From Sphingomonas sp. (GTDB taxonomy: Bacteria > Pseudomonadota > Alphaproteobacteria > Sphingomonadales > Sphingomonadaceae), in the NCBI GenBank assembly GCA_013001055.1, contig JABDNH010000021.1, positions 1 through 64,000 of the forward strand: a stretch of 64,000 bases of DNA, written 5' to 3'. Shown here piece after piece: positions 25,810 to 34,935 of the stretch. A model generated the notes under the pieces. The model was not told the origin of the DNA and searched no databases. It saw nothing but the letters and a program-made list of their open reading frames with translations. Position 1 is the stretch's first letter. Every line of letters begins with the position of its first letter. The translations under genes and the position numbers were made by a program.

Positions 25810-26758
25810 GGTCGTGCACCAACACTTTGGCGTCGTAGCGCAGCATCAAAAGATTGGCCTTCCAGTCGGCAATGTCGCGGGCGTCTTCGCCCAGCAAATA
25901 TTCGTTCACCAGCATCGCCGGATAATTGGCGCCCGCGGCATGCGCGAGCGGGTAGCCCCCGCCGAAACGCGGATTGATCTCGATCCCCAGCAGACGCTGA
26001 TCCTCTTCACGGCCGAAGACCTGCACCGTCAGGCAGCCTCGCGCGCCCTCGATATTAGGCAAAATCTTTCCCAGCCTTTCGTAGACGAAATTCCGCCGCG
26101 TAACGCCCTTGGCGACTTCACCGGCGCGTATGGCGATACGTTCGCGCGGGACCCAGCAGCGTAATTTACCCTGCCTGTCGTAATAGGCGTCGACCGTATA
26201 TTCGCGGTGTGATCCGTCGACATATTCCATGAACATCATCTTCGGATCTTCGAGCAGGTCGTTGGTCACCTGTTCGGCATTTTCCAGTAATCGCGCACCG
26301 ATGCCGCTCGACCCGTCGATGGGCTTGGCAAAGCAAGGGAAGGAAAGTGCATCCTTGTCCATAAGCGCAGGCGCATCGAGCCCGATGGAGTTGAAATAGT
26401 CGCCCGTCCGGCGCTTGTCGCGGCAATGTGCGATCATCTCGGCGTCAGAGATGATGGCGTGCACGCCTTCGGCAGCAAAACGCTCGCGATGCTCGGCCAG
26501 GACCAAGAGTTCGGGATCGATCGTCGGGACGATCATGCCGATGCCTTCGGCCTTGCATAGGTCGAGCAGCCTGTCTGCATAATCGGAGGCGGTCACGCGC
26601 GGCAACTTGTGGGCCTTGGCGGCAACCTGACACGCCGACGACAGGCCGGGCTCAAGGTCAGTCGCGTGCACCTTGCCGCCGATGCGCTCGGCCTCGGCGA
26701 TGAAGGCTTCGACCAGTTCGACCCGGCGGCCCGCGGAAGTGACGAGGATGTCAGTCAT
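25802..26758 (-). CDS. ATP-grasp domain ligase
   Basis: A 318-residue enzyme of the carbamoyl-phosphate-synthase-like ATP-grasp group. The N-terminal Rossmann-like pre-ATP domain starts MTDILVTSAGRRVELVEAF. The central ATP-grasp region includes FAKPIDGSSGIG (glycine-rich loop), MFMEYVDGSHREYTVDA, and EINPRFGGGYPLA with the metal-binding Glu and Asn. GGGAG six bases upstream fixes the ATG at 26758. Family members join a carboxylate to an amine or thiol; in a polysaccharide locus an amino-acid or amide decoration of a uronic sugar is plausible but unproven. It overlaps the genes on both sides by 8 bp. Confidence 0.82.
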   Translation of the reverse strand: MTDILVTSAGRRVELVEAFIAEAERIGGKVHATDLEPGLSSACQVAAKAHKLPRVTASDYADRLLDLCKAEGIGMIVPTIDPELLVLAEHRERFAAEGVHAIISDAEMIAHCRDKRRTGDYFNSIGLDAPALMDKDALSFPCFAKPIDGSSGIGARLLENAEQVTNDLLEDPKMMFMEYVDGSHREYTVDAYYDRQGKLRCWVPRERIAIRAGEVAKGVTRRNFVYERLGKILPNIEGARGCLTVQVFGREEDQRLLGIEINPRFGGGYPLAHAAGANYPAMLVNEYLLGEDARDIADWKANLLMLRYDAKVLVHDHV

Positions 26759-27347
26759 TTTTGCTCCCGGTGAAACGGGGCATGGTCGCATCCCCCTCGG
26801 CGCTGATGCCACTGCGGCCTAGCACTTTGAAAGCGGTCATGACCATGATCTTGAAGTCGAGCAGGATCGACTGGTGGTCCACGTACCAGACGTCATGGGC
26901 GAATTTCTCCTCCCAGCTCAACGCGTTGCGGCCGTTGACCTGCGCCCATCCTGTCAGTCCGGGACGCACCTCCATGCGCCGCGCCTGTTCTTCGCTGTAG
27001 AGCGGCACATAGTCCATGAGCAACGGTCGCGGGCCAACCAGGCTCATATCGCCCTTGAGAACATTCCACAGGCCCGGCAGTTCATCGATGCTGGTCGAGC
27101 GCAGGAACTTGCCAAAACGGGTCAGTCGTTGGGCATCGGACAAGGGCTTCCCGTCGGGCCCGGCGGCGTTGCGCATCGTACGAAACTTCACCAATTCGAA
27201 TGGCTTGGCATCCTTGCCCGGGCGAACCTGCCGGAAGAAGACCGGGCTTCCGTGCACGAATAAATTGGCGATCCCCACGACCAGCAGCAGCGGCGACAGC
27301 AGTATCAGCGTCAGCGCGGAAACCAATATGTCGATCAGTCGCTTCAT
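26751..27347 (-). CDS. Initiating phosphoglycosyl transferase (PglC-like, short form)
   Basis: A 198-residue monotopic phosphoglycosyl transferase that transfers a sugar-phosphate from a UDP-sugar onto undecaprenyl phosphate. It has a single N-terminal membrane-inserted helix (KRLIDILVSALTLILLSP), the basic KFRTM segment, the catalytic DE in SIDELPGLWNVLKGDMS, LVGPRP, and RPGLTGWAQVNGRN. Short PglC-type length rather than the ~460-residue WcaJ type. ATG 27347 is preceded by GAAGG and overlaps the GT4 stop in ATGA. It probably uses the sugar made by the dehydratase and aminotransferase. Confidence 0.93.
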   Translation of the reverse strand: MKRLIDILVSALTLILLSPLLLVVGIANLFVHGSPVFFRQVRPGKDAKPFELVKFRTMRNAAGPDGKPLSDAQRLTRFGKFLRSTSIDELPGLWNVLKGDMSLVGPRPLLMDYVPLYSEEQARRMEVRPGLTGWAQVNGRNALSWEEKFAHDVWYVDHQSILLDFKIMVMTAFKVLGRSGISAEGDATMPRFTGSKND

Positions 27348-28558
27348 TGGCCTTCGATTACCCATTCGACCCACTGGTTGGCGAGATCAGAACGGTCGAA
27401 GTGCGCGCGTGCCAGTGCCCCGGCCCGTTCACCCTTGGCCTTGAGCGCCATCTTGTCGTCGGCAGCCTGTTCCAAAGCATCGGCGAAGGCGACAGGATCG
27501 TTCGGCGGCACGGTAAAGCCGCAATCATGCTCCTCTATCATACCCGCCAGCCAGCCCGGATAGTTATTGAGAACGGGCTTTGCGGCCGCAATGAAATCGA
27601 AGAACTTGTTGGGCGACGTGCCATAATAAAAGGCCGGCACATCGGACAGGATCTGGAGCCCTATGTCGGCGCGGCGGATGACCGGCACCAATTCGACCTT
27701 GGGCATGGGCGGCAGGAAGGTTACGTTGTCGAGCCCCTCGTCCCCGCGTCGATCGAGCAGCCGCGGTTTTTCCCGACCATCCCCAATGAGCAGGAAGCGA
27801 ATGTCATCGCGTCCGCGCTTAATGAGCTCACCTGCCGCATCGAGCACCGCATCGAGCCCGTTCGCCGTGCCATGCGTGCCCGGAAAAATCGCCACCAGCC
27901 CTGCCTTGTCCAGACCATCCGGCAAGCTATCCGCAGGCGGCACATCAAACATCTCGAGGTCGCAGCCGTTCGGGATCACTGCGATCCTGTCGCGCGCGAC
28001 GCCGCGTCCGGCGATACCATCGGCAATCCCAGGCGACAGCGCAACACAGCGGTCGGCCAAACGGTAGGACAGGAATTCAAGAGCGCCGAGCGCCCAAAGC
28101 ACGAGCGGATTTTTGATGACGCCCATGGCGCGTGGCAATTCGGGCCAAAGATCGCGCACTTCGAAGACATAGCGCTTGCCCGCCAACAGACGCGCTAGGA
28201 TTACGGGGATGCCCGCAGTCAGCGGCGTCGTGGTCGCAAAATTGAGGTCGAAGCGCCGCTGCATCGCCAGTCGTGTCGTTGCCAGTGCATATTTCACGAA
28301 GGTCCAGCTTCGCTTAAGGAAGCTGTCCTTGTTCGAATAACCAAGGTCATATTCGATGACATGGATACCCTCGACATCACCTTCGCGCTTGCCCTTCTCG
28401 AACGGCCCCGACAGCCCGGTCGAGCCATGGCCGATCGACCCGCAGGCCATCGTTACCTTGTGGCCGCGCGCCACGAGCGCCTTGGCGTTTTCGTAGGAGC
28501 GCGTGCCAGTAATGCCTTTTGGCGTGGTGAAGTGCTGGTGGAGGTAGAGGATATGCAT
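27344..28558 (-). CDS. Glycosyltransferase family 4 (WbuB-like)
   Basis: A 404-residue GT-B glycosyltransferase. The N-terminal domain begins MHILYLHQHF with RSYENAKALVARGH and VFEVRDLWPELPRAMG, the hallmark of the WbuB subgroup. The C-terminal domain has PNGCDLEMFDV, ATFPGTHGTANGLD-like spacing and SPNKFFDFIAAAKPVLNN in the nucleotide-sugar site. This is the only clear non-initiating glycosyltransferase in the locus. Its sugar could be ManNAcA, since wecB and wecC are in the same run, but this is inference. Confidence 0.88.
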   Translation of the reverse strand: MHILYLHQHFTTPKGITGTRSYENAKALVARGHKVTMACGSIGHGSTGLSGPFEKGKREGDVEGIHVIEYDLGYSNKDSFLKRSWTFVKYALATTRLAMQRRFDLNFATTTPLTAGIPVILARLLAGKRYVFEVRDLWPELPRAMGVIKNPLVLWALGALEFLSYRLADRCVALSPGIADGIAGRGVARDRIAVIPNGCDLEMFDVPPADSLPDGLDKAGLVAIFPGTHGTANGLDAVLDAAGELIKRGRDDIRFLLIGDGREKPRLLDRRGDEGLDNVTFLPPMPKVELVPVIRRADIGLQILSDVPAFYYGTSPNKFFDFIAAAKPVLNNYPGWLAGMIEEHDCGFTVPPNDPVAFADALEQAADDKMALKAKGERAGALARAHFDRSDLANQWVEWVIEGQ

Positions 28559-28559
28559 G

Positions 28560-30359
28560 TTACGGGAAGCGGATTTCGCTGCGGATCTTGGCGGGAAGGC
28601 TGACCGTGACCTTCATGACCGGAATGGACTGTCGATCAAGATAAAAACGCGATTCGTTCCCGTCGACGAGCTCTATTTGGTCGATTCTGTCGCCGCTGAC
28701 CCCGATAGCGACATCGCCGAGCGTAAGTCGTCCGTCTTCCAGCGCCCAATCGCCCGGCTTCAACCGCCAGCGCAGGATTGCTTCTTCGGCAGGTCCTGAA
28801 AGCGTGTCCTCGCAGATCAATCGATCGGGATGCAGCGTGATGCGCCGTTCATGAAAGTTGCCGCCGCGATCGCAATGCCGTGCCGCCGCAGTGGCCGCTC
28901 CGTTCGCCTCCAGCACCGGTGCCGACTCCGCTTCGATCCAGTCACCCCACAGGAAACGCGACACGCGCGGCATCGGCTCGTTGCCGTCGAACTGCACGCT
29001 ATTGTGCGAAGCGATGCCCCCCAGCATCTTCTCATCCGCTGCGTAGCCATAGCTGCCATCGTCGCGCAGGATATTCTCGCCATCGACCCACAGGTCGACA
29101 TGCATCAGATCGGCCTGGCTCGGACGAAAGTCGAACCGGCCGTAACGCAGCGTGGCTTTCGCCTTACCCGCCCCCAGCACGTGCAGCCCGCCATCGTCGA
29201 ACGTCCGGCTCGCCGGGATGTCGAGCGGCATGTCCGGCGGTGCAACCCCGAACAGCTTAAGCATGCGATCCCAAGGCCCGTCCTGCTGGAGCGCGCGTCG
29301 ATCGAGAAATAGCGCCGCCGCGGTTTGCAGCGTCGGCCGGAAGTCCCGATAGCCATCGTCCGTCAGCGCGAACAGCCGCGCCCCGTCATTGGCACCCAAA
29401 TTGGGCCCGTCGCCGCTTTCCAGATCGACCAACTGCGCGAGCCAACGCGTTGCCGCAGCAAGCCGCTCATAGACCGCGTCACAGAAAGCTGGCGCGTCAT
29501 ACGTCCGCCGCCACAGCTCGGCAAAGCAATAAGTGTCGAGCATGACGCGGTGATAGACGAGCGAATATTGGCTGAACGTCCCGTCTTCAAGGATCAGGCG
29601 CTGCGCCTCGTCCTCGAGCGCCTTGCGACCCAAGTCGCGATATCGCTTTCCCGCAGCGCCCAGTAAAAGCCCGCCGCAATAGAGCGCCGCGGCTTCCGAG
29701 GTCGCATGGTTGTTGGCTTGTCCCCGCGCATATTCGAGCGTCGGCGCGATGCGCTTCAGGTGCAGGTCGACCAGGTGCCTCATCGCCGGCAAAGGCGCCT
29801 TTGATTGGTCGAGGATCGCCGCGGCCAAGCAGAGGTGCAACACCCTGATCGAGGCTTCTTGCCCGCATTTCCAATTCGCGCCCTTGTAGGGAAGGTTATG
29901 GGAGCTCCAGTCTTCGAGCCATGCGTTCAGCCGGTCGAGCTCGCCCTCCTCGCCGGCAGCCGCGCGCATCGCCATCGCCAGCAACCAGTCGAAACGCGAA
30001 GCTTCCCAGACGGTCTTGATGTCGCCGATGTCGCTATTGAAGTCGGGAAGCTTGTGCCAGTTTAGATCCGAACGCATGCGGCCACCGCCGAGCGGATTGG
30101 CATGCCAGTCCGGTATTCCATCGCCGAAGCGCACTTCATGCTTGCCGAACCACAAACCACTCGTCCGCCACTCCTCGCGCGGCGCGAAGGGCAATCTACG
30201 CTTGGCATCGTTGAAAAAAGGTCCTTCGACAGGCGCGCCTGAAAGCCTGAGCACGGGGTGGGTGCCAGCCTTTAGCCCGAGCCGATAGCGCGCCACGCGC
30301 AGCACGTTACCGAGCCCCAGCGCCCGATACGTGCGTATCTTCGTGGCGAGCGAGCCCAT
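28560..30359 (-). CDS. Heparinase II/III-like polysaccharide lyase
   Basis: A 599-residue protein with an alpha/alpha-toroid N-terminal domain (about residues 60-370, including GQANNHATSEAAALY and FSQYSLVYHRVMLDTY) and a C-terminal beta-sheet heparinase domain (about 390-590). No signal peptide is evident, so it may act in the cytoplasm or need another export route. Such genes commonly sit in capsule and O-antigen loci beside a two-domain oxidoreductase and a WbuB-like transferase, as here; their role there is unsettled (lyase or uronate epimerase). ATG 30359 shares one base with the upstream stop (TAATG). Confidence 0.83.
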   Translation of the reverse strand: MGSLATKIRTYRALGLGNVLRVARYRLGLKAGTHPVLRLSGAPVEGPFFNDAKRRLPFAPREEWRTSGLWFGKHEVRFGDGIPDWHANPLGGGRMRSDLNWHKLPDFNSDIGDIKTVWEASRFDWLLAMAMRAAAGEEGELDRLNAWLEDWSSHNLPYKGANWKCGQEASIRVLHLCLAAAILDQSKAPLPAMRHLVDLHLKRIAPTLEYARGQANNHATSEAAALYCGGLLLGAAGKRYRDLGRKALEDEAQRLILEDGTFSQYSLVYHRVMLDTYCFAELWRRTYDAPAFCDAVYERLAAATRWLAQLVDLESGDGPNLGANDGARLFALTDDGYRDFRPTLQTAAALFLDRRALQQDGPWDRMLKLFGVAPPDMPLDIPASRTFDDGGLHVLGAGKAKATLRYGRFDFRPSQADLMHVDLWVDGENILRDDGSYGYAADEKMLGGIASHNSVQFDGNEPMPRVSRFLWGDWIEAESAPVLEANGAATAAARHCDRGGNFHERRITLHPDRLICEDTLSGPAEEAILRWRLKPGDWALEDGRLTLGDVAIGVSGDRIDQIELVDGNESRFYLDRQSIPVMKVTVSLPAKIRSEIRFP

Positions 30360-32470
30360 TATTTGAGCAGCGTTGCCGCTTCGATCGAGGCGCGACTGAC
30401 TTCGAACAGCTCCTCGGGCGCGATCGGCGATGCGCTGCCCGCGCGCACGGCATCGAGAAACGCCTTGCTGCACGGCCCCTGCCCCTTGTCCTGACGCATC
30501 AGGCTCATCTTCTTGAAACCAGGCCAGTTATAGCCGCGCAGTTTGAGAAAATTGTCGATCTGGAGCGTGCCGCCACCGGCGAACGCCTCGATCCGCTCCT
30601 TGGGGAAGCTCGATCCGCCGTTGGCCAGATAATGAACCGTGCCGAAGCTGCCGTCGGCGAAAGTCAGCATGATGCTGGCCTTGTCCAGCGTCGCATTGGC
30701 GCTGCCGCCCATCGCGCTGGCCTGCACGCCGGTGATCGGCGCACCGGTAAGATAGCGCATCAAGTCAATGAGGTGGCAAGCCTCACCGACGATACGACCA
30801 CCGCCGACTTCGGGGTCCTGGCTCCAATGGTCGGCGGGAATTGCACCCGCATTCATCGTCATGATGAAGGCCTTGGGTTCTGGAACGCCATCAAGCAGCG
30901 TCTTCATTTTCCGCGTCAATGGCGAGAACCGGCGATTGAACCCCACCATCAGCAGTCGATCGGTCTTGGCATGTGCCGCCTCGACCGCGTCGATATCCGA
31001 CATCGTCAAGCCGAGCGGCTTTTCCACGAAGACATGCTTTCCGGCATTAAGGGCGTCGACGGTAAGCGAGGCATGCGAATTATGCCGCGTGACAATCGCC
31101 ACCGAATTGATGCTCTCATCGGCAAGCAGCGCCGAGGTATCCGCGCCGGCTTCGGCAAAATCGTTCTTGCGACCGTGGATAACCCCGCTGGTGCCGCCCG
31201 CCGACACGATGGTGCGAAGGTCCGCGCCAGCATCCTTGAAGGCAGGGATCAGCACGCGTGAGGCGTAATTGCCGGCACCGATAAACCCGACTACCGGCTC
31301 ACCGGCCGCTGGTAGCGGTCGATCATCGAGCACGACCTTGGCGACGTGGCGTTCATCAGCCGGCTCGCCATAATCGAGCAGCATGCCCAGCACGCTCTTG
31401 TCTTCGGCCAGCTGGTCGTAAGCCTTGGTGGCATCGGCAAAATCGAACCGGTGCGAAATCAGCGGTTCGACGTCGATCCGCCCTGCGGCCAGCATGTCCA
31501 GCACGGCCTCGAAATTGCGCTGTTCGGTCCAGCGCACGAAGCCGAGCGGATAATCTTGGCCCTTGTCTTCATAGGCCGGATCGTAACGCCCGGGTCCGTA
31601 GGAGCAGCTGACCTGGAAGCTCAGCTCCTTTTCATAAAAGTCGGCGCGATTGAGCTCGAGACCTGTCACCCCGACGAGGATGATCCGCCCGCGCTTGCGG
31701 CACATGCGCGCCGCCTGCGTCACGGGATCGCTGCTATCGGTGGACGCAGTGATCAGCACGCCATCGACACCGCGGCCGCGGCTAAAGGCGATACCTGCAG
31801 CGACCGGGTCTTCGCCCCTGGCCGGATTGCAGGTTTCGGCGCCGAATTGCCGCGCCAGATCCAGCTTTGCCTCGTCGAAATCGATGGCTAAGACGCGCGC
31901 GCCGTGCGCTACCAGTAGCTGGACGGTGAGCAGCCCAATCAGACCCGCGCCGGTAACGACGAAACTCTCGCCCAGCGTTGGCTGTGCCAGCCGGATGCCC
32001 TGAAGCCCAATCGATGCGAGGACGGTGAACGATGCGGCATCGTCACTAACCCCGTCCGGCACCTTTGCACACAGATTTTCGGGCACGCTGACAACGTCGG
32101 CATGAGCGCCATTTGAAACGACGCGGTCGCCCGCCGCATAGCCCTCGACGCCGCGCCCAACTTCGCGGACATGGCCAACATTGCAATAACCAAGCGGGAT
32201 CGGCTGATCGAGCTTCGACTTCACTGCATCCATCGTGGTCAGCAACCCGTCGGTTTTCACCTTGTCGAGCACCTGCGCTACCTTTTCGGGCTGCTTGCGC
32301 GCCTTGGCTATCAGGCTCGAACGGCCGAAATCCACGAGCATACGTTCGGTACCAGCGCTGATTAACGATACGCTGGTGTCGATGAGCAGTTGGCCAGCGC
32401 GTGCCTTGGGCGCAGGGCACTCGACCAGCTCGGTCTTACCGCTGCCGAGATGCTGCAAAATCTGTTTCAA
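30359..32470 (-). CDS. Two-domain oxidoreductase (MDR alcohol-dehydrogenase fold + Gfo/Idh/MocA fold)
   Basis: A 703-residue fusion. The N-terminal MDR half (1-370) has a GroES-like part and an NAD site VTGAGLIGLLTVQLL. The usual zinc-ligand GHE is replaced by GYC (PLGYCNVGHVREVG), so catalytic zinc binding is doubtful. The C-terminal Gfo/Idh/MocA half (about 385-703) has VGFIGAGNYASRVLIPAF and the EKPLGLT motif. It is seen in many polysaccharide loci, where it probably modifies a nucleotide sugar or glycan hydroxyl; the exact reaction is not established. A 46-bp AT-rich gap separates it from capA, the first sizeable break in the operon. Confidence 0.85.
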   Translation of the reverse strand: MKQILQHLGSGKTELVECPAPKARAGQLLIDTSVSLISAGTERMLVDFGRSSLIAKARKQPEKVAQVLDKVKTDGLLTTMDAVKSKLDQPIPLGYCNVGHVREVGRGVEGYAAGDRVVSNGAHADVVSVPENLCAKVPDGVSDDAASFTVLASIGLQGIRLAQPTLGESFVVTGAGLIGLLTVQLLVAHGARVLAIDFDEAKLDLARQFGAETCNPARGEDPVAAGIAFSRGRGVDGVLITASTDSSDPVTQAARMCRKRGRIILVGVTGLELNRADFYEKELSFQVSCSYGPGRYDPAYEDKGQDYPLGFVRWTEQRNFEAVLDMLAAGRIDVEPLISHRFDFADATKAYDQLAEDKSVLGMLLDYGEPADERHVAKVVLDDRPLPAAGEPVVGFIGAGNYASRVLIPAFKDAGADLRTIVSAGGTSGVIHGRKNDFAEAGADTSALLADESINSVAIVTRHNSHASLTVDALNAGKHVFVEKPLGLTMSDIDAVEAAHAKTDRLLMVGFNRRFSPLTRKMKTLLDGVPEPKAFIMTMNAGAIPADHWSQDPEVGGGRIVGEACHLIDLMRYLTGAPITGVQASAMGGSANATLDKASIMLTFADGSFGTVHYLANGGSSFPKERIEAFAGGGTLQIDNFLKLRGYNWPGFKKMSLMRQDKGQGPCSKAFLDAVRAGSASPIAPEELFEVSRASIEAATLLK

Positions 32471-32516
32471 TGGTCGTCCCTAATCAACTAATTTGCTCAA
32501 TCAATATCCGGGCAAC

Positions 32517-33563
32517 TCAAGCCCGGACGCGTTTGAGCCGTGCTTTGGCCTTGAATGCCGCGCTGAGCAACAGCCCCCGTGCCTTCACCCAGGCAAATTT
32601 TGCTTTGTAACCAAGCGATTCATCGCTGCCACTGAAAATGGGCAGCATCGCGGTCTTGACGCGATTGGCCTTGAAATAGTTACGATACCGCGTGGCATCG
32701 AGCCCCGAGAATTGGCTCAATTCAGCCAGTTTTACATTGTCCTCGGGCGCTGTGAACTCGCCGATCTCGAGCACATGGTCTGCACCCGAATAATGCACCT
32801 CGGCGACCGTGACATCGCCGCTTTGAACATCCCAACGCACTGACAGGCCCGTCGAACAATAAGCGGGAAAACGCAGCGCGCCGCCGTAATAATGATCTTC
32901 CTGGAAAGCGAAATTGCCAATCCCGTAGAAAATCGGAACACCCTCGTGCCGCTCGAATCCCTGCAGGCAATGGGCGTGGCAGCCCACGACGATATCCGCA
33001 CCCGCCTCGGCGAAATCATGCGCCATCTGGCGATGTAGTGGGTGCGGGTAGCGTTCGGTTTCGTAGCCCCAATGGAGGAACAGCACGACCTTGTGCCCGT
33101 CTGCCTTGAGCTGCTTGACCTGCCGCAGCAGCGGCGCGGCCTTCAAAGGTGCAACCCCGCTCGATCGATCGGTCGCGTGGACGCAGCCGATAAGATCCCA
33201 GCCTGCAGCCAGGATAGCGATGGAAGCACCGTCCTCTTCGATGAGCAGCGGCGTGGTGGCATCGGCAAGCGTTGCCCCTGCCCCGACACTGAGCATCTGG
33301 CTAGCACGAGCGATCGCGACCGAACTGACGACCCCGTCATCGCAATCCGCGACATGATTGTTGGCAAAGCCCAGGATGATCTTGTCCCAGCCCAGCGATT
33401 GGATTGCGGAAAAGTGATTATGGACGCCCGCCGCATTGGTAGGCTCGATGGCGTTCTCGACCAGATAGCCCTCGACATTCACAAGCGTGTGTTCGCCCGG
33501 TCCGGGTCGAAATCTGGTTTCGACACCCGAACCCGGAATCGCAAAGTCGCCAAAGAAATACAT
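32517..33563 (-). CDS. CapA-family metallophosphatase-fold protein
   Basis: A 348-residue CapA/PgsA-like protein with the calcineurin-type fold. Visible metal-site blocks: GDFAIPG, VNVEGYLV, FANNHVADCD, LHWGYE, GCHAHCLQGFE and YGIGNFAFQ. CapA is known from poly-gamma-glutamate capsule export with CapB and CapC, but neither is present here. It lacks a signal peptide. It may hydrolyse or modify a polysaccharide or lipid-linked intermediate. It is 4 bp downstream of the CapK-like gene. Confidence 0.85.
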   Translation of the reverse strand: MYFFGDFAIPGSGVETRFRPGPGEHTLVNVEGYLVENAIEPTNAAGVHNHFSAIQSLGWDKIILGFANNHVADCDDGVVSSVAIARASQMLSVGAGATLADATTPLLIEEDGASIAILAAGWDLIGCVHATDRSSGVAPLKAAPLLRQVKQLKADGHKVVLFLHWGYETERYPHPLHRQMAHDFAEAGADIVVGCHAHCLQGFERHEGVPIFYGIGNFAFQEDHYYGGALRFPAYCSTGLSVRWDVQSGDVTVAEVHYSGADHVLEIGEFTAPEDNVKLAELSQFSGLDATRYRNYFKANRVKTAMLPIFSGSDESLGYKAKFAWVKARGLLLSAAFKAKARLKRVRA

Positions 33564-33567
33564 GGCC

Positions 33568-34917
33568 TCAGTCTACAAGGCGCGAGGAAACGAGCAACGG
33601 CACCTTGCCCAGCCTGGTACGATAGGGCCGCTCGCGCCGCTCGAATTCGAAGTCGACGCCGATCGCCTTGGAGTCGAACATCCGCGCGGCATCCACCGGT
33701 GCAAGATCCTCATGCGTCGCATATACGATGGTCGCCTTGCCAGCCTCATCCTGGCGCACCTGCACGTGACTGACATGGTCGAATAATGCGTGATGACGGC
33801 CAAAGATGATCGCGGTGAGGAAAATCTTGTTGTTGTGCGTATCGAGGATGAAGTCGCCCTTGCGGCCACCATCGATACGAAAGGACGACAGCAGGCCACC
33901 CTCGAACGTAGGCAGAATTGTATCTTCGGTATTGTAGCGGATCAGCGGCGAGGCGAAATTGTAATAGCTGGTACCAATCAACTGGTGGACGCCATCGATC
34001 TCGACCGCTTCGGCATAGCCGTAGCTAAGCAATGGCTCGAAGTCGTACGCTTCACTCTGCTCGCCAGCGAGCACCGCGCGCTCGGTATGCCCGTACCAAG
34101 ACACCGATTTGGCCTGCAGGGCCTTTTCCACCGCAGAACGCAAATGTGGCACGGGATATTCGCTGCTCAGCATCATGCCCTGAATGTTTTCGCGCAGTAA
34201 ATCGATCAACGGGTGGCCCATCTTGTCTAGCCACAACACGAAGTCGAACATTGCGCTGGGATAGCCGTGCAGGAACCGGCACTGGCGAGCGCGCCTGTCA
34301 GCAAGGATGGCGTCGGCAAGATCCTGCCGGTCCGACGCGATATTGAGCAGGAAGCTGTGCCGAACGCTATCGTAGGAGACCAGTTCGCCTTCGCGGTACA
34401 GGCCCGAGAAGACGATCTTGGGCTGATCCGTCGTAAAGCCGATGCGCTTCCACAGCGAGAGCATGTGCGCCCATTCATGGCCCATCGCGCTGGGCTCGAT
34501 ATAAAAGCTTAAGGGCTTTCCCGAAGACCCCCCTGTGTTGACCTTGCTTCGGCTTGCAACGGGTGCCGAGCGATCTTCGATCGGGACGTCCTGCAAGATC
34601 GCCTTGTCGACGATCGGCAGCATGTCGATATCGGCAAAGTCACCCAGGCGCTGTGGATCGACGCCATGGTCGCCGTAAAACTGGCGATAGAATTCGACAT
34701 TGCGGACCGCGTGACAGGCGACCGCCTTGACGCGGTCTAAGACGAAAGCTTGGCGCTCCTCGTCCGACAATCGTTCCACGAGTGCCATCTCCCGGTTCGT
34801 GCGCTGGAAGCTGCTGCGCAGCGGCGGGCGCATGCCGTATGGCACCTTGGCCAGCAGCGCGCCCACCGGGAACGGCAGCTTGTCCGCTTTCTCTTTGAGG
34901 AAAAATGCCAGGCTCAT
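33568..34917 (-). CDS. PaaK/CapK-like adenylate-forming enzyme
   Basis: A 449-residue member of the phenylacetate-CoA ligase-like family found in capsule loci as CapK. The AMP-binding signature is NTGGSSGKPLSFY; WYGHTERAVLAGE lies in the core and SFRIDGGRKGDFIL near the hinge. These proteins activate a carboxylate as an adenylate. In this operon it may attach an acyl or amino-acid group to a sugar with the ATP-grasp protein. The substrate is unknown. Confidence 0.83.
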   Translation of the reverse strand: MSLAFFLKEKADKLPFPVGALLAKVPYGMRPPLRSSFQRTNREMALVERLSDEERQAFVLDRVKAVACHAVRNVEFYRQFYGDHGVDPQRLGDFADIDMLPIVDKAILQDVPIEDRSAPVASRSKVNTGGSSGKPLSFYIEPSAMGHEWAHMLSLWKRIGFTTDQPKIVFSGLYREGELVSYDSVRHSFLLNIASDRQDLADAILADRRARQCRFLHGYPSAMFDFVLWLDKMGHPLIDLLRENIQGMMLSSEYPVPHLRSAVEKALQAKSVSWYGHTERAVLAGEQSEAYDFEPLLSYGYAEAVEIDGVHQLIGTSYYNFASPLIRYNTEDTILPTFEGGLLSSFRIDGGRKGDFILDTHNNKIFLTAIIFGRHHALFDHVSHVQVRQDEAGKATIVYATHEDLAPVDAARMFDSKAIGVDFEFERRERPYRTRLGKVPLLVSSRLVD

Positions 34918-34935
34918 GGAGCGTCGTCTCGCAAA

